A stretch of 64,000 nt of DNA from JABJAG01 sp965222215. GTDB taxonomy: Bacteria > Pseudomonadota > Alphaproteobacteria > UBA6615. Each line of letters opens with the position of its first letter. Positions within the stretch are counted from its first letter, which is position 1. The position numbers and the translations under genes are program-made. Below are positions 1 to 7,815 of the stretch, one piece after another. Where the stretch lies: the NCBI GenBank assembly GCA_965222215.1, contig OZ244931.1, positions 3,720,001 through 3,784,000 on the forward strand, written 5' to 3'. The notes beneath the pieces were generated by a model. That model saw nothing but the letters and a program-made list of their open reading frames with translations. It was not told the DNA's origin and did not search any database.

Positions 1-1
1 G

Positions 2-925
2 CTCGCCGCGTGCCGGGAGTTCCGGCGGCAAATGCGGTCGTGGCGGCCGCATGTCGTGCATTTCTTCCTGCCGGAGGCCTATATCCTCGGCGGCCTGACC
101 GCCTGGCTCGCGCGGCACCCGGTGCGCGTGATGAGCCGGCGCAGCCTGAACGTCTACCAGCGCGGCCGGCCGGTCGTCGTGGCGCTGGAGCGTTTCCTGC
201 ACAAGCGCATGGCCGCCGTGACCGGCAACAGCGAAGCCGTGCGTAAGGAACTGGCCGCCGAAGGGGTGCCGCCCGAGCGCCTGCATGTGATCGCCAACGG
301 CATCGCCGAGGAAGCGTTCTCGCCGGGCGAGCGGACAGCGGCGCGCGCACGGCTCGGCATCGGCGCGGACACGTTCGTGATGACCTGCGTCGCCAACCTG
401 ATCCCCTACAAGGGCCACGCCGACCTGATCGACGCGCTCGCCATGGTGAAGGACCGGATGCCGCCCGACTGGCTGGTGCTGCTGGTCGGGCGCGACGACG
501 GCATCGGCGACGACCTGGCGGCGCGCGCCCGGGACGCCGGGGTCGGTGAGAATATCCGCCTGCTCGGGTTCCGCGACGACCCGGGCGACATTCTGGGCGC
601 GAGCGACCTCGGCCTGCTGGTCTCCCACGAGGAAGGCTCACCCAACAGCGTGCTGGAAAGCATGGCCGCCGGCCTGCCCATGGTCGTCACCGACGCCGGC
701 GGGACCGCCGAGGCCGCCATCCACGGCGAGACGGCCCTCGTCGTGCCGCCGCGCGACGCGGGCGCCATCGGCGACGCCATCGCGACGATGGCGGCGGACC
801 CGGACCGCCGCCGGGCATTCGGCGACGCGGGACGGGCGCGGGCGCAAGGCACCTTCTCTCTGGAAGCCTGTACGAACGCCTATGCGCAATTGTACGAAGG
901 GCTTCTCAGTCAGGATCGACATTGA
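2..925 (+). CDS. GT4 glycosyltransferase, 5' end outside window
   Basis: The frame is open from the first bases of the window, so the N-terminus is missing. What remains (about 308 codons) is the C-terminal part of a GT-B fold retaining glycosyltransferase of family 4. It shows the nucleotide-sugar-binding half: a VANLIPYKGH stretch, then EEGSPNSVLESMAAG, which carries the E-x7-E motif, and a DAGGTAE turn. It probably adds a sugar to a polysaccharide repeat unit on the cytoplasmic face of the membrane. Its TGA overlaps the next start in a TGATG arrangement, so it is translationally coupled to the nucleotide-sugar genes that follow. The acceptor and donor cannot be told from sequence. Confidence 0.88.
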   Translation, partial: LAACREFRRQMRSWRPHVVHFFLPEAYILGGLTAWLARHPVRVMSRRSLNVYQRGRPVVVALERFLHKRMAAVTGNSEAVRKELAAEGVPPERLHVIANGIAEEAFSPGERTAARARLGIGADTFVMTCVANLIPYKGHADLIDALAMVKDRMPPDWLVLLVGRDDGIGDDLAARARDAGVGENIRLLGFRDDPGDILGASDLGLLVSHEEGSPNSVLESMAAGLPMVVTDAGGTAEAAIHGETALVVPPRDAGAIGDAIATMAADPDRRRAFGDAGRARAQGTFSLEACTNAYAQLYEGLLSQDRH

Positions 926-1899
926 TGGCCAACGACAATCACATTCCCGGTATCGCTGTCGCGGGCTGCGGCTACTGGGGCCGCAACCTCGTGCGCAACT
1001 TTGCCGAGCTCGGTGCCTTGCGGGCCCTGTGCGATGCGGACGAAAGCGCCGCGAACGCCCTGTCGGAAAAGTTCGACGCGCCGGTGCGCGCCTGGGCCGA
1101 CATTCTCGGCGACGACGACATTGCCGGCGTCGCCATCGCCACCCCCGCCGCCACCCACAGCGCGCTGGCGCGCGAGGCGCTGGCCGCGGGCAAGCATGTG
1201 TTCGTCGAAAAGCCGATGGCGCTCGACCTCGACGACGCGGAAAGCCTGATCGCCGCCGGCGAGACGGCCGGACGGACGCTCATGGTCGGCCACCTGCTCC
1301 AGTACCACCCGGTTTTCCGGGCGCTGCGCGAGCGCGTCGCCCGGGGCGATATCGGCGCGCTGCAATACGTCTATTCGAACCGGCTGAATTTCGGGAAGGT
1401 GCGCCACGAGGAGAATATCCTCTGGAGCTTCGCCCCCCACGATATCTCGATGATCCTCTCGCTGGTCGGCGAGGAGCCGGAACGCATCGACGCGATCGGC
1501 CACAGCTACCTGCAGTCGGGCATCGCCGATACCACGACCACCCACCTGCATTTCGCCAACGGCGTGAACGCGCACATCTATGTGTCCTGGCTGCACCCCT
1601 TCAAGGACCAGAAGCTGGTCGTGATCGGCGAAGACGGCATGATGGTCTTCGACGACACCCGGCCCTGGGCCGAGAAGCTGCTGCACTACCCGCACAAGCT
1701 GGCGCCGGGCGAGCGCGCACCCATCGCCGAGCGCGCCGACGCCGAACCGGTGCAGGTCGACGAGCGCGAACCGCTGCGCGAAGAATGCGCCCACTTCATC
1801 GAGTGCACGGCGGGCAGCACGTCACCGATCACCGACGGCGCGGAGGGACTGCGCGTGTTGCGGGTGCTTCACGCCGCCCAGGAAGCCCTCGACCGTTGA
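925..1899 (+). CDS. wbpB: Gfo/Idh/MocA oxidoreductase, WbpB-like UDP-sugar 3-dehydrogenase
   Basis: A 324-residue NAD-dependent oxidoreductase. The N-terminal Rossmann fold has GCGYWGRN near residue 12, and the family EKP motif (VFVEKPMALD) follows near residue 95. A C-terminal Gfo/Idh/MocA domain follows. In the Pseudomonas O-antigen pathway WbpB oxidises C3 of UDP-GlcNAc-uronic acid so that WbpE can aminate it. The three neighbours are the WbpD, WbpE and WbpI counterparts, which makes this assignment much stronger than sequence alone. The ATG overlaps the upstream stop. A TTG three bases earlier is possible but unnecessary. Confidence 0.85.
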   Translation: MANDNHIPGIAVAGCGYWGRNLVRNFAELGALRALCDADESAANALSEKFDAPVRAWADILGDDDIAGVAIATPAATHSALAREALAAGKHVFVEKPMALDLDDAESLIAAGETAGRTLMVGHLLQYHPVFRALRERVARGDIGALQYVYSNRLNFGKVRHEENILWSFAPHDISMILSLVGEEPERIDAIGHSYLQSGIADTTTTHLHFANGVNAHIYVSWLHPFKDQKLVVIGEDGMMVFDDTRPWAEKLLHYPHKLAPGERAPIAERADAEPVQVDEREPLREECAHFIECTAGSTSPITDGAEGLRVLRVLHAAQEALDR

Positions 1900-1919
1900 A
1901 CGACGCGAGCGCCTGAGCC

Positions 1920-2510
1920 ATGACCGAGCCCCAGATTCACGAATCCGCCTACGTCGACGACGGCGCCGAAATCGGCGACGGCACAATGATCTGGCACTTC
2001 TGCCATGTCATGCCCGGCACGAAGATCGGATCCGGCTGCGTCCTCGGCCAGAACGTAATGGCCGGGCCCAACGTGACCATCGGGAATGGCTGCAAGATCC
2101 AGAACAACGTCAGCGTCTATAGGGGCGTGACCCTGGAGGACGACGTCTTCGTCGGCCCGTCGGCGGTCTTCACCAACGTCAACACGCCGCGCGCCAACGT
2201 CAATCGCAAGGACGAATACGGCCCCACCCGCGTCTGTCGCGGTGCGAGCATCGGCGCGAACGCAACCATCGTCTGCGGCTCCACCATCGGTGAGTACGCG
2301 CTGATCGGCGCCGGGGCCGTCGTCGCCGGCGACGTGCCGCCGCACGCGCTGATGGTCGGCGTTCCGGCCAAGCAGATCGGATGGGTCGGACATGCCGGCG
2401 ACCGCCTGCAGCCCGACGAGGACGAACTGGTCTGTCCGCGCACCGGCCGACGCTACAACGAAGAGAACGGCGTCCTCACCGTCCTCGACAACGAGACAGA
2501 AAAGACATGA
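1920..2510 (+). CDS. wbpD: Left-handed beta-helix N-acetyltransferase, WbpD-like
   Basis: A 196-residue acetyltransferase built of hexapeptide repeats (IGDGTM, IGSGCV, IGNGCK, IGANAT and others) that form a left-handed parallel beta-helix. The pattern EIGDGTMIWHFCHVMPG and the NVNTPRA segment are typical of UDP-2-acetamido-3-amino-2,3-dideoxy-glucuronate 3-N-acetyltransferases such as WbpD, which use acetyl-CoA. A short C-terminal extension with CPRTGRRY follows the helix. The gene lies 20 bp after the WbpB-like gene, and its TGA overlaps the ATG of the WbpE-like gene (ATGA), consistent with a coupled pathway. Confidence 0.88.
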   Translation: MTEPQIHESAYVDDGAEIGDGTMIWHFCHVMPGTKIGSGCVLGQNVMAGPNVTIGNGCKIQNNVSVYRGVTLEDDVFVGPSAVFTNVNTPRANVNRKDEYGPTRVCRGASIGANATIVCGSTIGEYALIGAGAVVAGDVPPHALMVGVPAKQIGWVGHAGDRLQPDEDELVCPRTGRRYNEENGVLTVLDNETEKT

Positions 2511-3631
2511 GCACGTCCATTCCCTTCATCGACCTGCAGGCGCAAAAGCAGCGGCTCGACGGCCGGATCGAGGCCGCCATCGCGCGCGTGCTCGACCATG
2601 GTCGCTTTATCCACGGGCCCGAAGTCGCCGAGTTCGAAACCCAGCTCGCGGCATTCGTCGGGGTCGACCACGCCGTCGGCTGCGCCAACGGCACCGACGC
2701 GCTGCAGCTCGCCCTGCGCGCACTCGGCGCGGGACCGGGCGACGCCGTGTTCGTGCCCGCCTTTACATTCGCGGCGACAGCCGAGGTTGTCTGCCTCGTC
2801 GGTGCGACACCCGTCTTCGTCGACGTGCGCGCGGACACGTTCAACATCGATCCCGACAGCCTGCGCGACGCCGTCGCGATGGTGCGCGCGGACGGCAAGC
2901 TGACCCCCGCCGGGATCATCCCCGTCGACCTGTTCGGCCTGCCCGCGCCCTATGCCGAGATCGGCGAGATCGCCACGGCGGAAAACCTCTGGGTCCTGTC
3001 CGACGCCGCCCAGGCCATGGGCGCGAGCGACGGCGGCGTAAACGCGGGCGCGTTCGGGGATATCGCCGCGACCAGCTTCTTTCCCGCCAAGCCGCTTGGC
3101 TGCTATGGCGACGGCGGCGCGGTACTGACCGACAACGCGGAATACGCCGCCGCCATCCGTTCGCTGCGCATGCACGGGCAGGGCCGGGACAAGTACGACA
3201 ATGTCGTCATCGGCACGAACAGCCGGCTCGACACGGTCCAGGCGGCCGTCCTGATCGAAAAACTCTCGATTCTCGCCGACGAAATCGACGCCCGGCAGGT
3301 CGTCGCGACGCGCTACGCCGACGGCCTGCGCGATGTCGCGACCATTCCGTCCGCCGGCAACGCCACGAGCGCCTGGGCGCAGTACACGTTGCGCGTCGAG
3401 GATCGCGCGAAGATCCAGGACTCGCTGCGGGAGCAGGGCATCCCGACCGCCGTCTACTACCCCAATCCGCTGCCGCGCCTGACCGCCTACAAGGACTTCC
3501 CCGTCGCGCCGGGCGAGCTCGGCGTCTCGGACGCGCTCAGCACCGAGGTCGTCAGCCTGCCGATGCATCCGTACCTGGACGCGGACACGCAGGACCGGAT
3601 CGTCGACGCCGTCCGGGCCGCGACCGGCTGA
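2507..3631 (+). CDS. wbpE: DegT/DnrJ/EryC1/StrS aminotransferase, WbpE-like
   Basis: A 374-residue PLP-dependent sugar aminotransferase. The start chosen is the ATG in the ATGA overlap with the acetyltransferase gene, which gives the family-typical N-terminus IPFIDLQAQ. Further upstream codons in this frame lie inside the previous gene. The substrate-binding stretch GCANGTDALQLALRALG and the PLP-lysine region SFFPAKPLG (K195) are intact. WbpE aminates C3 of the 3-keto UDP-GlcNAcA made by WbpB, using glutamate. Its place between WbpD-like and WbpI-like genes supports the same role here. Confidence 0.9.
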   Translation: MSTSIPFIDLQAQKQRLDGRIEAAIARVLDHGRFIHGPEVAEFETQLAAFVGVDHAVGCANGTDALQLALRALGAGPGDAVFVPAFTFAATAEVVCLVGATPVFVDVRADTFNIDPDSLRDAVAMVRADGKLTPAGIIPVDLFGLPAPYAEIGEIATAENLWVLSDAAQAMGASDGGVNAGAFGDIAATSFFPAKPLGCYGDGGAVLTDNAEYAAAIRSLRMHGQGRDKYDNVVIGTNSRLDTVQAAVLIEKLSILADEIDARQVVATRYADGLRDVATIPSAGNATSAWAQYTLRVEDRAKIQDSLREQGIPTAVYYPNPLPRLTAYKDFPVAPGELGVSDALSTEVVSLPMHPYLDADTQDRIVDAVRAATG

Positions 3632-3652
3632 CCGGGGCGCATCGCCAACGCC

Positions 3653-4741
3653 ATGAAAATCGTCACCGTCATCGGCGCCCGGCCGCAGTTCATCAAGGCG
3701 GCCATCGTCTCGCACCGTCTCGCGGCGAGCGACGGTGTCGAGGAAGTGCTCGTCCATACGGGCCAGCACTATGACAGCGCCATGTCCGACGTGTTCTTCG
3801 ACGAGCTGGGTCTCGCCAGGCCGAAGCACGCGCTGGACGTCTCCAGCGCGTCGCACGCCGTCCAGACCGCGCGGATGCTCGAACGGCTGGAGCCGGTGCT
3901 GGAAGACGAAGCGCCCGATACCGTCCTCGTCTACGGCGATACCAACAGCACGCTCGCGGGCGCGCTCACCGCGGCGAAGCTCCACATCCCCATCGCCCAT
4001 GTCGAAGCGGGCATGCGCTCGTTCAACCGGGCGATGCCGGAAGAGATCAACCGGGTCATGACCGACCACCTGTCGGCCCTCAATCTCGCACCGACCCGGA
4101 CCGCCGTGGACAACCTCGCGCGCGAGGGCATCGCCGGCGACGGCGTGCAGCTGGTCGGGGACGTCATGTACGACGCGGCGCTGCATTTCGGGCCGCAGGC
4201 CGAAGCGCGCAGCACTATCCTGTCCGAACACGGGATGACCCGCGGCGAATACGTGCTCGCGACCGTTCACCGCGCCGAGAATACGGACGCCGCGGAACGG
4301 CTGGGGGCGATCGTCACCGCGCTGGCGGAAACATCGAAGCGCCTGCCTGTTCTGTTGCCCCTGCACCCGCGCACCCGGAAGCGCCTCACGGACCTCGGCC
4401 TCGCCGACCGCCTGTCCGGCGTGACGGTCGCCGACCCCGTCGGCTACCTGGACATGCAGGCGCTCGAACGCAGCGCGGCCCTGGTGGTGACGGATTCCGG
4501 CGGCGTCCAGAAGGAAGCTTTCTTCCATGGCGTGCCTTGCGTGACCGTGCGCACCGAGACCGAATGGGTCGAACTCGTCGACTGCGGCTGGAACCGCCTT
4601 GCCCCGCCGGACGACACTGACGGTATCGCGCTCGCCATCGCCGAGGCGCTGGACCACCCGCCGGCCACCCGGCCCGACGATCTCTACGGCGGCGGCACCG
4701 CCGCCGCGCGCACGGCCGAACTTCTGGCCGCACGCGCGTAA
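3653..4741 (+). CDS. wbpI: UDP-GlcNAc/UDP-diacetamidoglucuronate 2-epimerase, WbpI/WecB-like
   Basis: A 362-residue non-hydrolysing UDP-sugar 2-epimerase. It begins MKIVTVIGARPQFIK and has HTGQHYD, VYGDTNST, HVEAGMRS and PEEINR, followed by the late motif TDSGGVQKEA; all are standard for WecB/WbpI. Because the WbpB, WbpD and WbpE homologues lie directly upstream, the likely substrate is UDP-2,3-diacetamido-glucuronic acid, converted to the manno form as by WbpI. WecB-type UDP-GlcNAc epimerisation is the alternative. The gap to the upstream gene is 21 bp. Confidence 0.88.
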   Translation: MKIVTVIGARPQFIKAAIVSHRLAASDGVEEVLVHTGQHYDSAMSDVFFDELGLARPKHALDVSSASHAVQTARMLERLEPVLEDEAPDTVLVYGDTNSTLAGALTAAKLHIPIAHVEAGMRSFNRAMPEEINRVMTDHLSALNLAPTRTAVDNLAREGIAGDGVQLVGDVMYDAALHFGPQAEARSTILSEHGMTRGEYVLATVHRAENTDAAERLGAIVTALAETSKRLPVLLPLHPRTRKRLTDLGLADRLSGVTVADPVGYLDMQALERSAALVVTDSGGVQKEAFFHGVPCVTVRTETEWVELVDCGWNRLAPPDDTDGIALAIAEALDHPPATRPDDLYGGGTAAARTAELLAARA

Positions 4742-4756
4742 ACCGGGCATGCGTCG

Positions 4757-5902
4757 ATGAAGATCTGTCAGGTCTGCACCGTCGATTTCACGCTCTACCA
4801 TTTCCTGCTGCCGCTGATGCGCGCGCAGCGCGACGCGGGGCATGACGTCGAGGGCGCCTGCGCCGACGGCAAATTCGCAGACAAGGTGCGCGCGGAAGGC
4901 TTCCGTGTGCACGACCTGCCGCTGGCGCGCAGTCACAACCCGTTCCGGAATGCGCGGGCCGCGTTTGCCCTGCACAAGTTTTTCCGGGCCGGGCGCTACG
5001 ACATGGTCCATACCCACACGCCCGCCGCGTCCTTCGTGGGCCGGCTCGCGGCCCGGACGGCGGGCGTGCCGAAGATCGTCTACACGGCGCACGGGTTCTA
5101 TTTTCATGAACACATGCCCGCCCTCCGGCGGGCCATATACGTGACACTGGAGTGGATCGCCGGGCGCGCGACCCACACCCTTTTCACCCAGGCCGAGGAA
5201 GACGCGGAAACAGCGCAGCGGCTCTCGCTCTGCCGGACCGGCGACGTGAAAGCCATCGGCAATGGCAGCGATCCGGATATTTTCCATCCCGGCGCAGACG
5301 GGCGCGCAGCCACCCGGGCTTCGCTCGGCACGGACGCCGACCGCCCGGTTATCCTGATGGCCGGACGGCTGGTGGCTGAAAAGGGCTATCCCGAACTGAT
5401 CGAGGCCATGCGCCAGGTGGATGCGGAACTCTGGGCGGTCGGCGACAGGCTGAAAAGCGATCACGCCGCGAACATCGATTCGCACCTGCGCGACGCCGCG
5501 GCCGATCCCGTCCTGAAGGATCGTGTGCGATTTCTGGGGTATCGGCGGGACATGCCGGAACTCCTCAGGGCCGCCGACATATTCGTCCTCCCGTCCCACC
5601 GCGAAGGCATGCCGCGCTCCATCATCGAGGCGATGCTCACGGGCCTGCCCGTGGTTGCCACCGATATCCGGGGCAGCCGGGAAGAGGTGGTCGACGGCGA
5701 GACGGGATTGCTCGTTCCCGTGCGCGATGCCAAAGGCCTGGCCGGCGCTCTCAACCGCCTCATCGACGACGCGGCGCTGCGGGACAAAATGGGCGCAGCG
5801 GGCCGGAACCGGGCGCGAGACCTGTATGACGAAGACAAGGTCGTGGAACGCCAGCTCACCCATCTCGGCCTGGTGCCCGCATCCCCGGAGACCGCGTCGT
5901 GA
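4757..5902 (+). CDS. GT4 family glycosyltransferase
   Basis: A 381-residue glycosyltransferase of GT-B fold. The N-terminal acceptor domain contains HTHTPAASFVGRLAA and TAHGFYFHE, common in WcaA/Epsd-type enzymes. The C-terminal donor domain has MAGRLVAEKGYPELIEA and the E-x7-E motif in REGMPRSIIEAML. It is likely to transfer one sugar of the repeat unit whose precursors are made by the preceding four genes. Its TGA overlaps a GTG that begins the next gene. The donor sugar is not predictable here. Confidence 0.88.
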   Translation: MKICQVCTVDFTLYHFLLPLMRAQRDAGHDVEGACADGKFADKVRAEGFRVHDLPLARSHNPFRNARAAFALHKFFRAGRYDMVHTHTPAASFVGRLAARTAGVPKIVYTAHGFYFHEHMPALRRAIYVTLEWIAGRATHTLFTQAEEDAETAQRLSLCRTGDVKAIGNGSDPDIFHPGADGRAATRASLGTDADRPVILMAGRLVAEKGYPELIEAMRQVDAELWAVGDRLKSDHAANIDSHLRDAAADPVLKDRVRFLGYRRDMPELLRAADIFVLPSHREGMPRSIIEAMLTGLPVVATDIRGSREEVVDGETGLLVPVRDAKGLAGALNRLIDDAALRDKMGAAGRNRARDLYDEDKVVERQLTHLGLVPASPETAS

Positions 5903-6711
5903 AGGTTCATATCGTCGGCGCGCGCAGCTACCTCGCCGGTGTGCTCGAAACCCACCTGCGCGACGCTTTCCCTGTTCGGCGTGTCGCGGCAAAGGACTTC
6001 GGCGCCGGAGACATCAGCGCCGGAGACGTCAGCGCCGGAGACGTCATCATCAACTGCGCCTGGGAACCGAGCCTCTACGAAGAGAAGGTCGGCAAAGAAC
6101 TTTCCTGGGACGGCGCATTTGCCGCGATCGCCCGGGACCGCGGTGCGCGTCTCGTCATGCTGAGCACCCGGGCGGTTTACCCGAACCGGGTCGAGCCGGC
6201 GTTGCGCGAGGACGAGCCGACCGCGCCGCAATCGACCTACGGGAAAAACAAGGTTCGTGTCGAAACAGGCCTGGCCGAAATCCTCGGGCCGCGCCTGCTT
6301 GTCGTGCGTATGGGCAATGTGTTCGGCGAGGAACCCCCCGGACGGCGCACCTTTATTTCCACCGCGATCAACACGCTCGACACCCGACAGGAAATCGAGC
6401 TGCGGATGGCGGCGCGAACGCGCAAGGACTTCCTTCCGGCCGGCTATCTGGGCAAGGCGATTCGTGAGCTTGTCCGGGCCGAAACGCACGGAATTTACAA
6501 TGTCAGCTCAGGTCTCGCGCTGCCCGTCAGCGAGGTTGCCGGAGCCCTGATCCGCGGCTACGGTGCCGGCGAAATCCGAGTATCCAACGAGGCCGTCGGC
6601 GAGGAATTCCGCCTCGACACCACAAAACTTCGCGAGTGTACCGGCCTGTCGATCACCGATCGGGAATTGCTCGAAGCTCTGGAGAAAACCGCCCGTGACC
6701 ACCGTCAATAA
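5899..6711 (+). CDS. NAD-dependent epimerase/dehydratase family protein (SDR)
   Basis: A 270-residue short-chain dehydrogenase of the extended type. It has an N-terminal VHIVGARSYLAG nucleotide-binding loop, STRAVYP, the active-site YGKNK (YxxxK), and VRMGNVFG. It starts at GTG, overlapping the previous stop by four bases. Residues 35-49 are three near-identical pentapeptides (GAGDI, SAGDV, SAGDV), coded by an almost perfect 15-bp tandem repeat in the second strand region. The protein is shorter than typical 4,6-dehydratases. It may be a reductase or epimerase acting on a nucleotide sugar. The substrate is unknown. Confidence 0.8.
   Translation: MKVHIVGARSYLAGVLETHLRDAFPVRRVAAKDFGAGDISAGDVSAGDVIINCAWEPSLYEEKVGKELSWDGAFAAIARDRGARLVMLSTRAVYPNRVEPALREDEPTAPQSTYGKNKVRVETGLAEILGPRLLVVRMGNVFGEEPPGRRTFISTAINTLDTRQEIELRMAARTRKDFLPAGYLGKAIRELVRAETHGIYNVSSGLALPVSEVAGALIRGYGAGEIRVSNEAVGEEFRLDTTKLRECTGLSITDRELLEALEKTARDHRQ
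6001..6045 (+). repeat. Three in-frame 15-bp tandem repeat units
   Basis: The units at 6001-6015, 6016-6030 and 6031-6045 differ only at the first base and one later base of unit one. Each encodes one x-A-G-D-[IV] pentapeptide inside the SDR gene. The copy number could vary by slippage without changing the frame. Confidence 0.85.
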
Positions 6712-7705
6712 AATCCTGATCACCGGCGGGGCCGGCTTTATCGGCTCATATGTTGTGGACGCCGTCGTGGAGAAATTCGCGGATGCGGAAATCGTCGTTC
6801 TCGACAAGATGAACTACGCCGCCAACGTGCACTTCATCCTCGACCACCTGACCACCAAGCGGATCGAGCTCGTCGTCGGCGACATTGCGGACTACCCCGC
6901 CATGCTGCAGGCCACGCGCGGGGTGGACCTCGTGCTTCACCTCGCGGCCGAGAGTCATGTCGGGCGCTCGTTCGGAAACTCGATGGAGTTCACCCGCACC
7001 AACACGCTCGGGACGCATGTCCTGCTCGAAGCCGCACAGCAGAACAAGGTCACCCGCTTCGTCCATGTCAGCACGGACGAGGTCTACGGCGAGGTCTTCG
7101 ACAAGGATGCGACCGAGGAACACCCGCTGCATCCGAACAACCCCTACTCGGGCTCGAAAGCCGCGGCGGAGATGATCATCCAGAGCTACTGGCGATCCTT
7201 CCGCGCACCGATCGTGATTTCACGCGCCAACAACATCTTCGGATCCCGGCAGTTCCCGGAAAAAATCATCCCGCGATTTATCTGCCGCGGCCTCGCCGGA
7301 GAGACCCTGCCGATCCACGGCGACGGCAGCCACATGCGGCACTACCTGGCCGCCCAGGACTTCGCCGAAGCCCTGCTGACGATCGCCGAGCGCGGCGAGC
7401 TCGGCCTTGCCTACAATATCGGCGGCGCCGACGAGTATTCGAACCTCGACGTCGCCAACATGATCTGCAACGAAATCGGCCTCGATCCGGACACCCATAT
7501 CGAGTTCGAGGCGGACCGGCCGTTCAACGACCGCCGCTATGCCGTGGACTGGTCGCGGATTCGCGACATGGGCTGGAAGCCGAAACGCCGGCTCGGCGAT
7601 GCCCTGCCGGAAATGGTTGCCTGGTACCGGGAGAATTATCACCTGTTCAGGCGTCACCTCGAAAGCGAACAGCTCACCGAGTTCGCAGCCGAATCAGCGG
7701 AGTAG
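6695..7705 (+). CDS. rmlB: dTDP-glucose 4,6-dehydratase-like (RmlB family)
   Basis: A 336-residue extended SDR. It has the NAD motif TGGAGFIGSYV, LHLAAESHVGRS, the catalytic STDEVYGE triad region and NPYSGSKAAAE with Y151 and K155. The RmlB hallmark REN is here RANNIFGSRQFPEK, and RHYLAAQDFAEA follows. RmlB converts dTDP-glucose to the 4-keto-6-deoxy sugar. The GTG start lies 17 bp inside the previous gene, and upstream codons belong to that gene. No RmlA, RmlC or RmlD homologue is in the window, so the substrate could be another NDP-hexose. It is the last gene before a terminator. Confidence 0.82.
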   Translation: MTTVNKILITGGAGFIGSYVVDAVVEKFADAEIVVLDKMNYAANVHFILDHLTTKRIELVVGDIADYPAMLQATRGVDLVLHLAAESHVGRSFGNSMEFTRTNTLGTHVLLEAAQQNKVTRFVHVSTDEVYGEVFDKDATEEHPLHPNNPYSGSKAAAEMIIQSYWRSFRAPIVISRANNIFGSRQFPEKIIPRFICRGLAGETLPIHGDGSHMRHYLAAQDFAEALLTIAERGELGLAYNIGGADEYSNLDVANMICNEIGLDPDTHIEFEADRPFNDRRYAVDWSRIRDMGWKPKRRLGDALPEMVAWYRENYHLFRRHLESEQLTEFAAESAE

Positions 7706-7766
7706 CGCGCCCCGGGGCCGCAAACAGCCACCCCAGCGTCATCGAATCACCTTCGGATGGACAAGG

Positions 7767-7790
7767 CCCGGCATGTTGCCGGGTCTTTTT
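7767..7790 (+). terminator. Rho-independent terminator after the nucleotide-sugar genes
   Basis: A seven-base-pair perfect stem (CCCGGCA / TGCCGGG) with a three-base loop is followed by TCTTTTT. It lies 62 bp after the RmlB-like stop and ends the upstream operon. Confidence 0.85.
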
Positions 7791-7815
7791 GTTTGAGGCA
7801 AAAGGTTCGGCACCG

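Noticed and set aside
2453..5992. 1179-codon open frame on the minus strand across the wbp-like genes
   Set aside because: It lies antisense to four well-supported genes and encodes a low-complexity, Arg/Gly/His-rich product typical of reverse frames in high-GC DNA.
7789..7815. TTG start for the O-antigen ligase-like gene
   Set aside because: It falls in the T-run of the terminator and would put a transcription stop inside the coding start. The ATG at 7816 is better.
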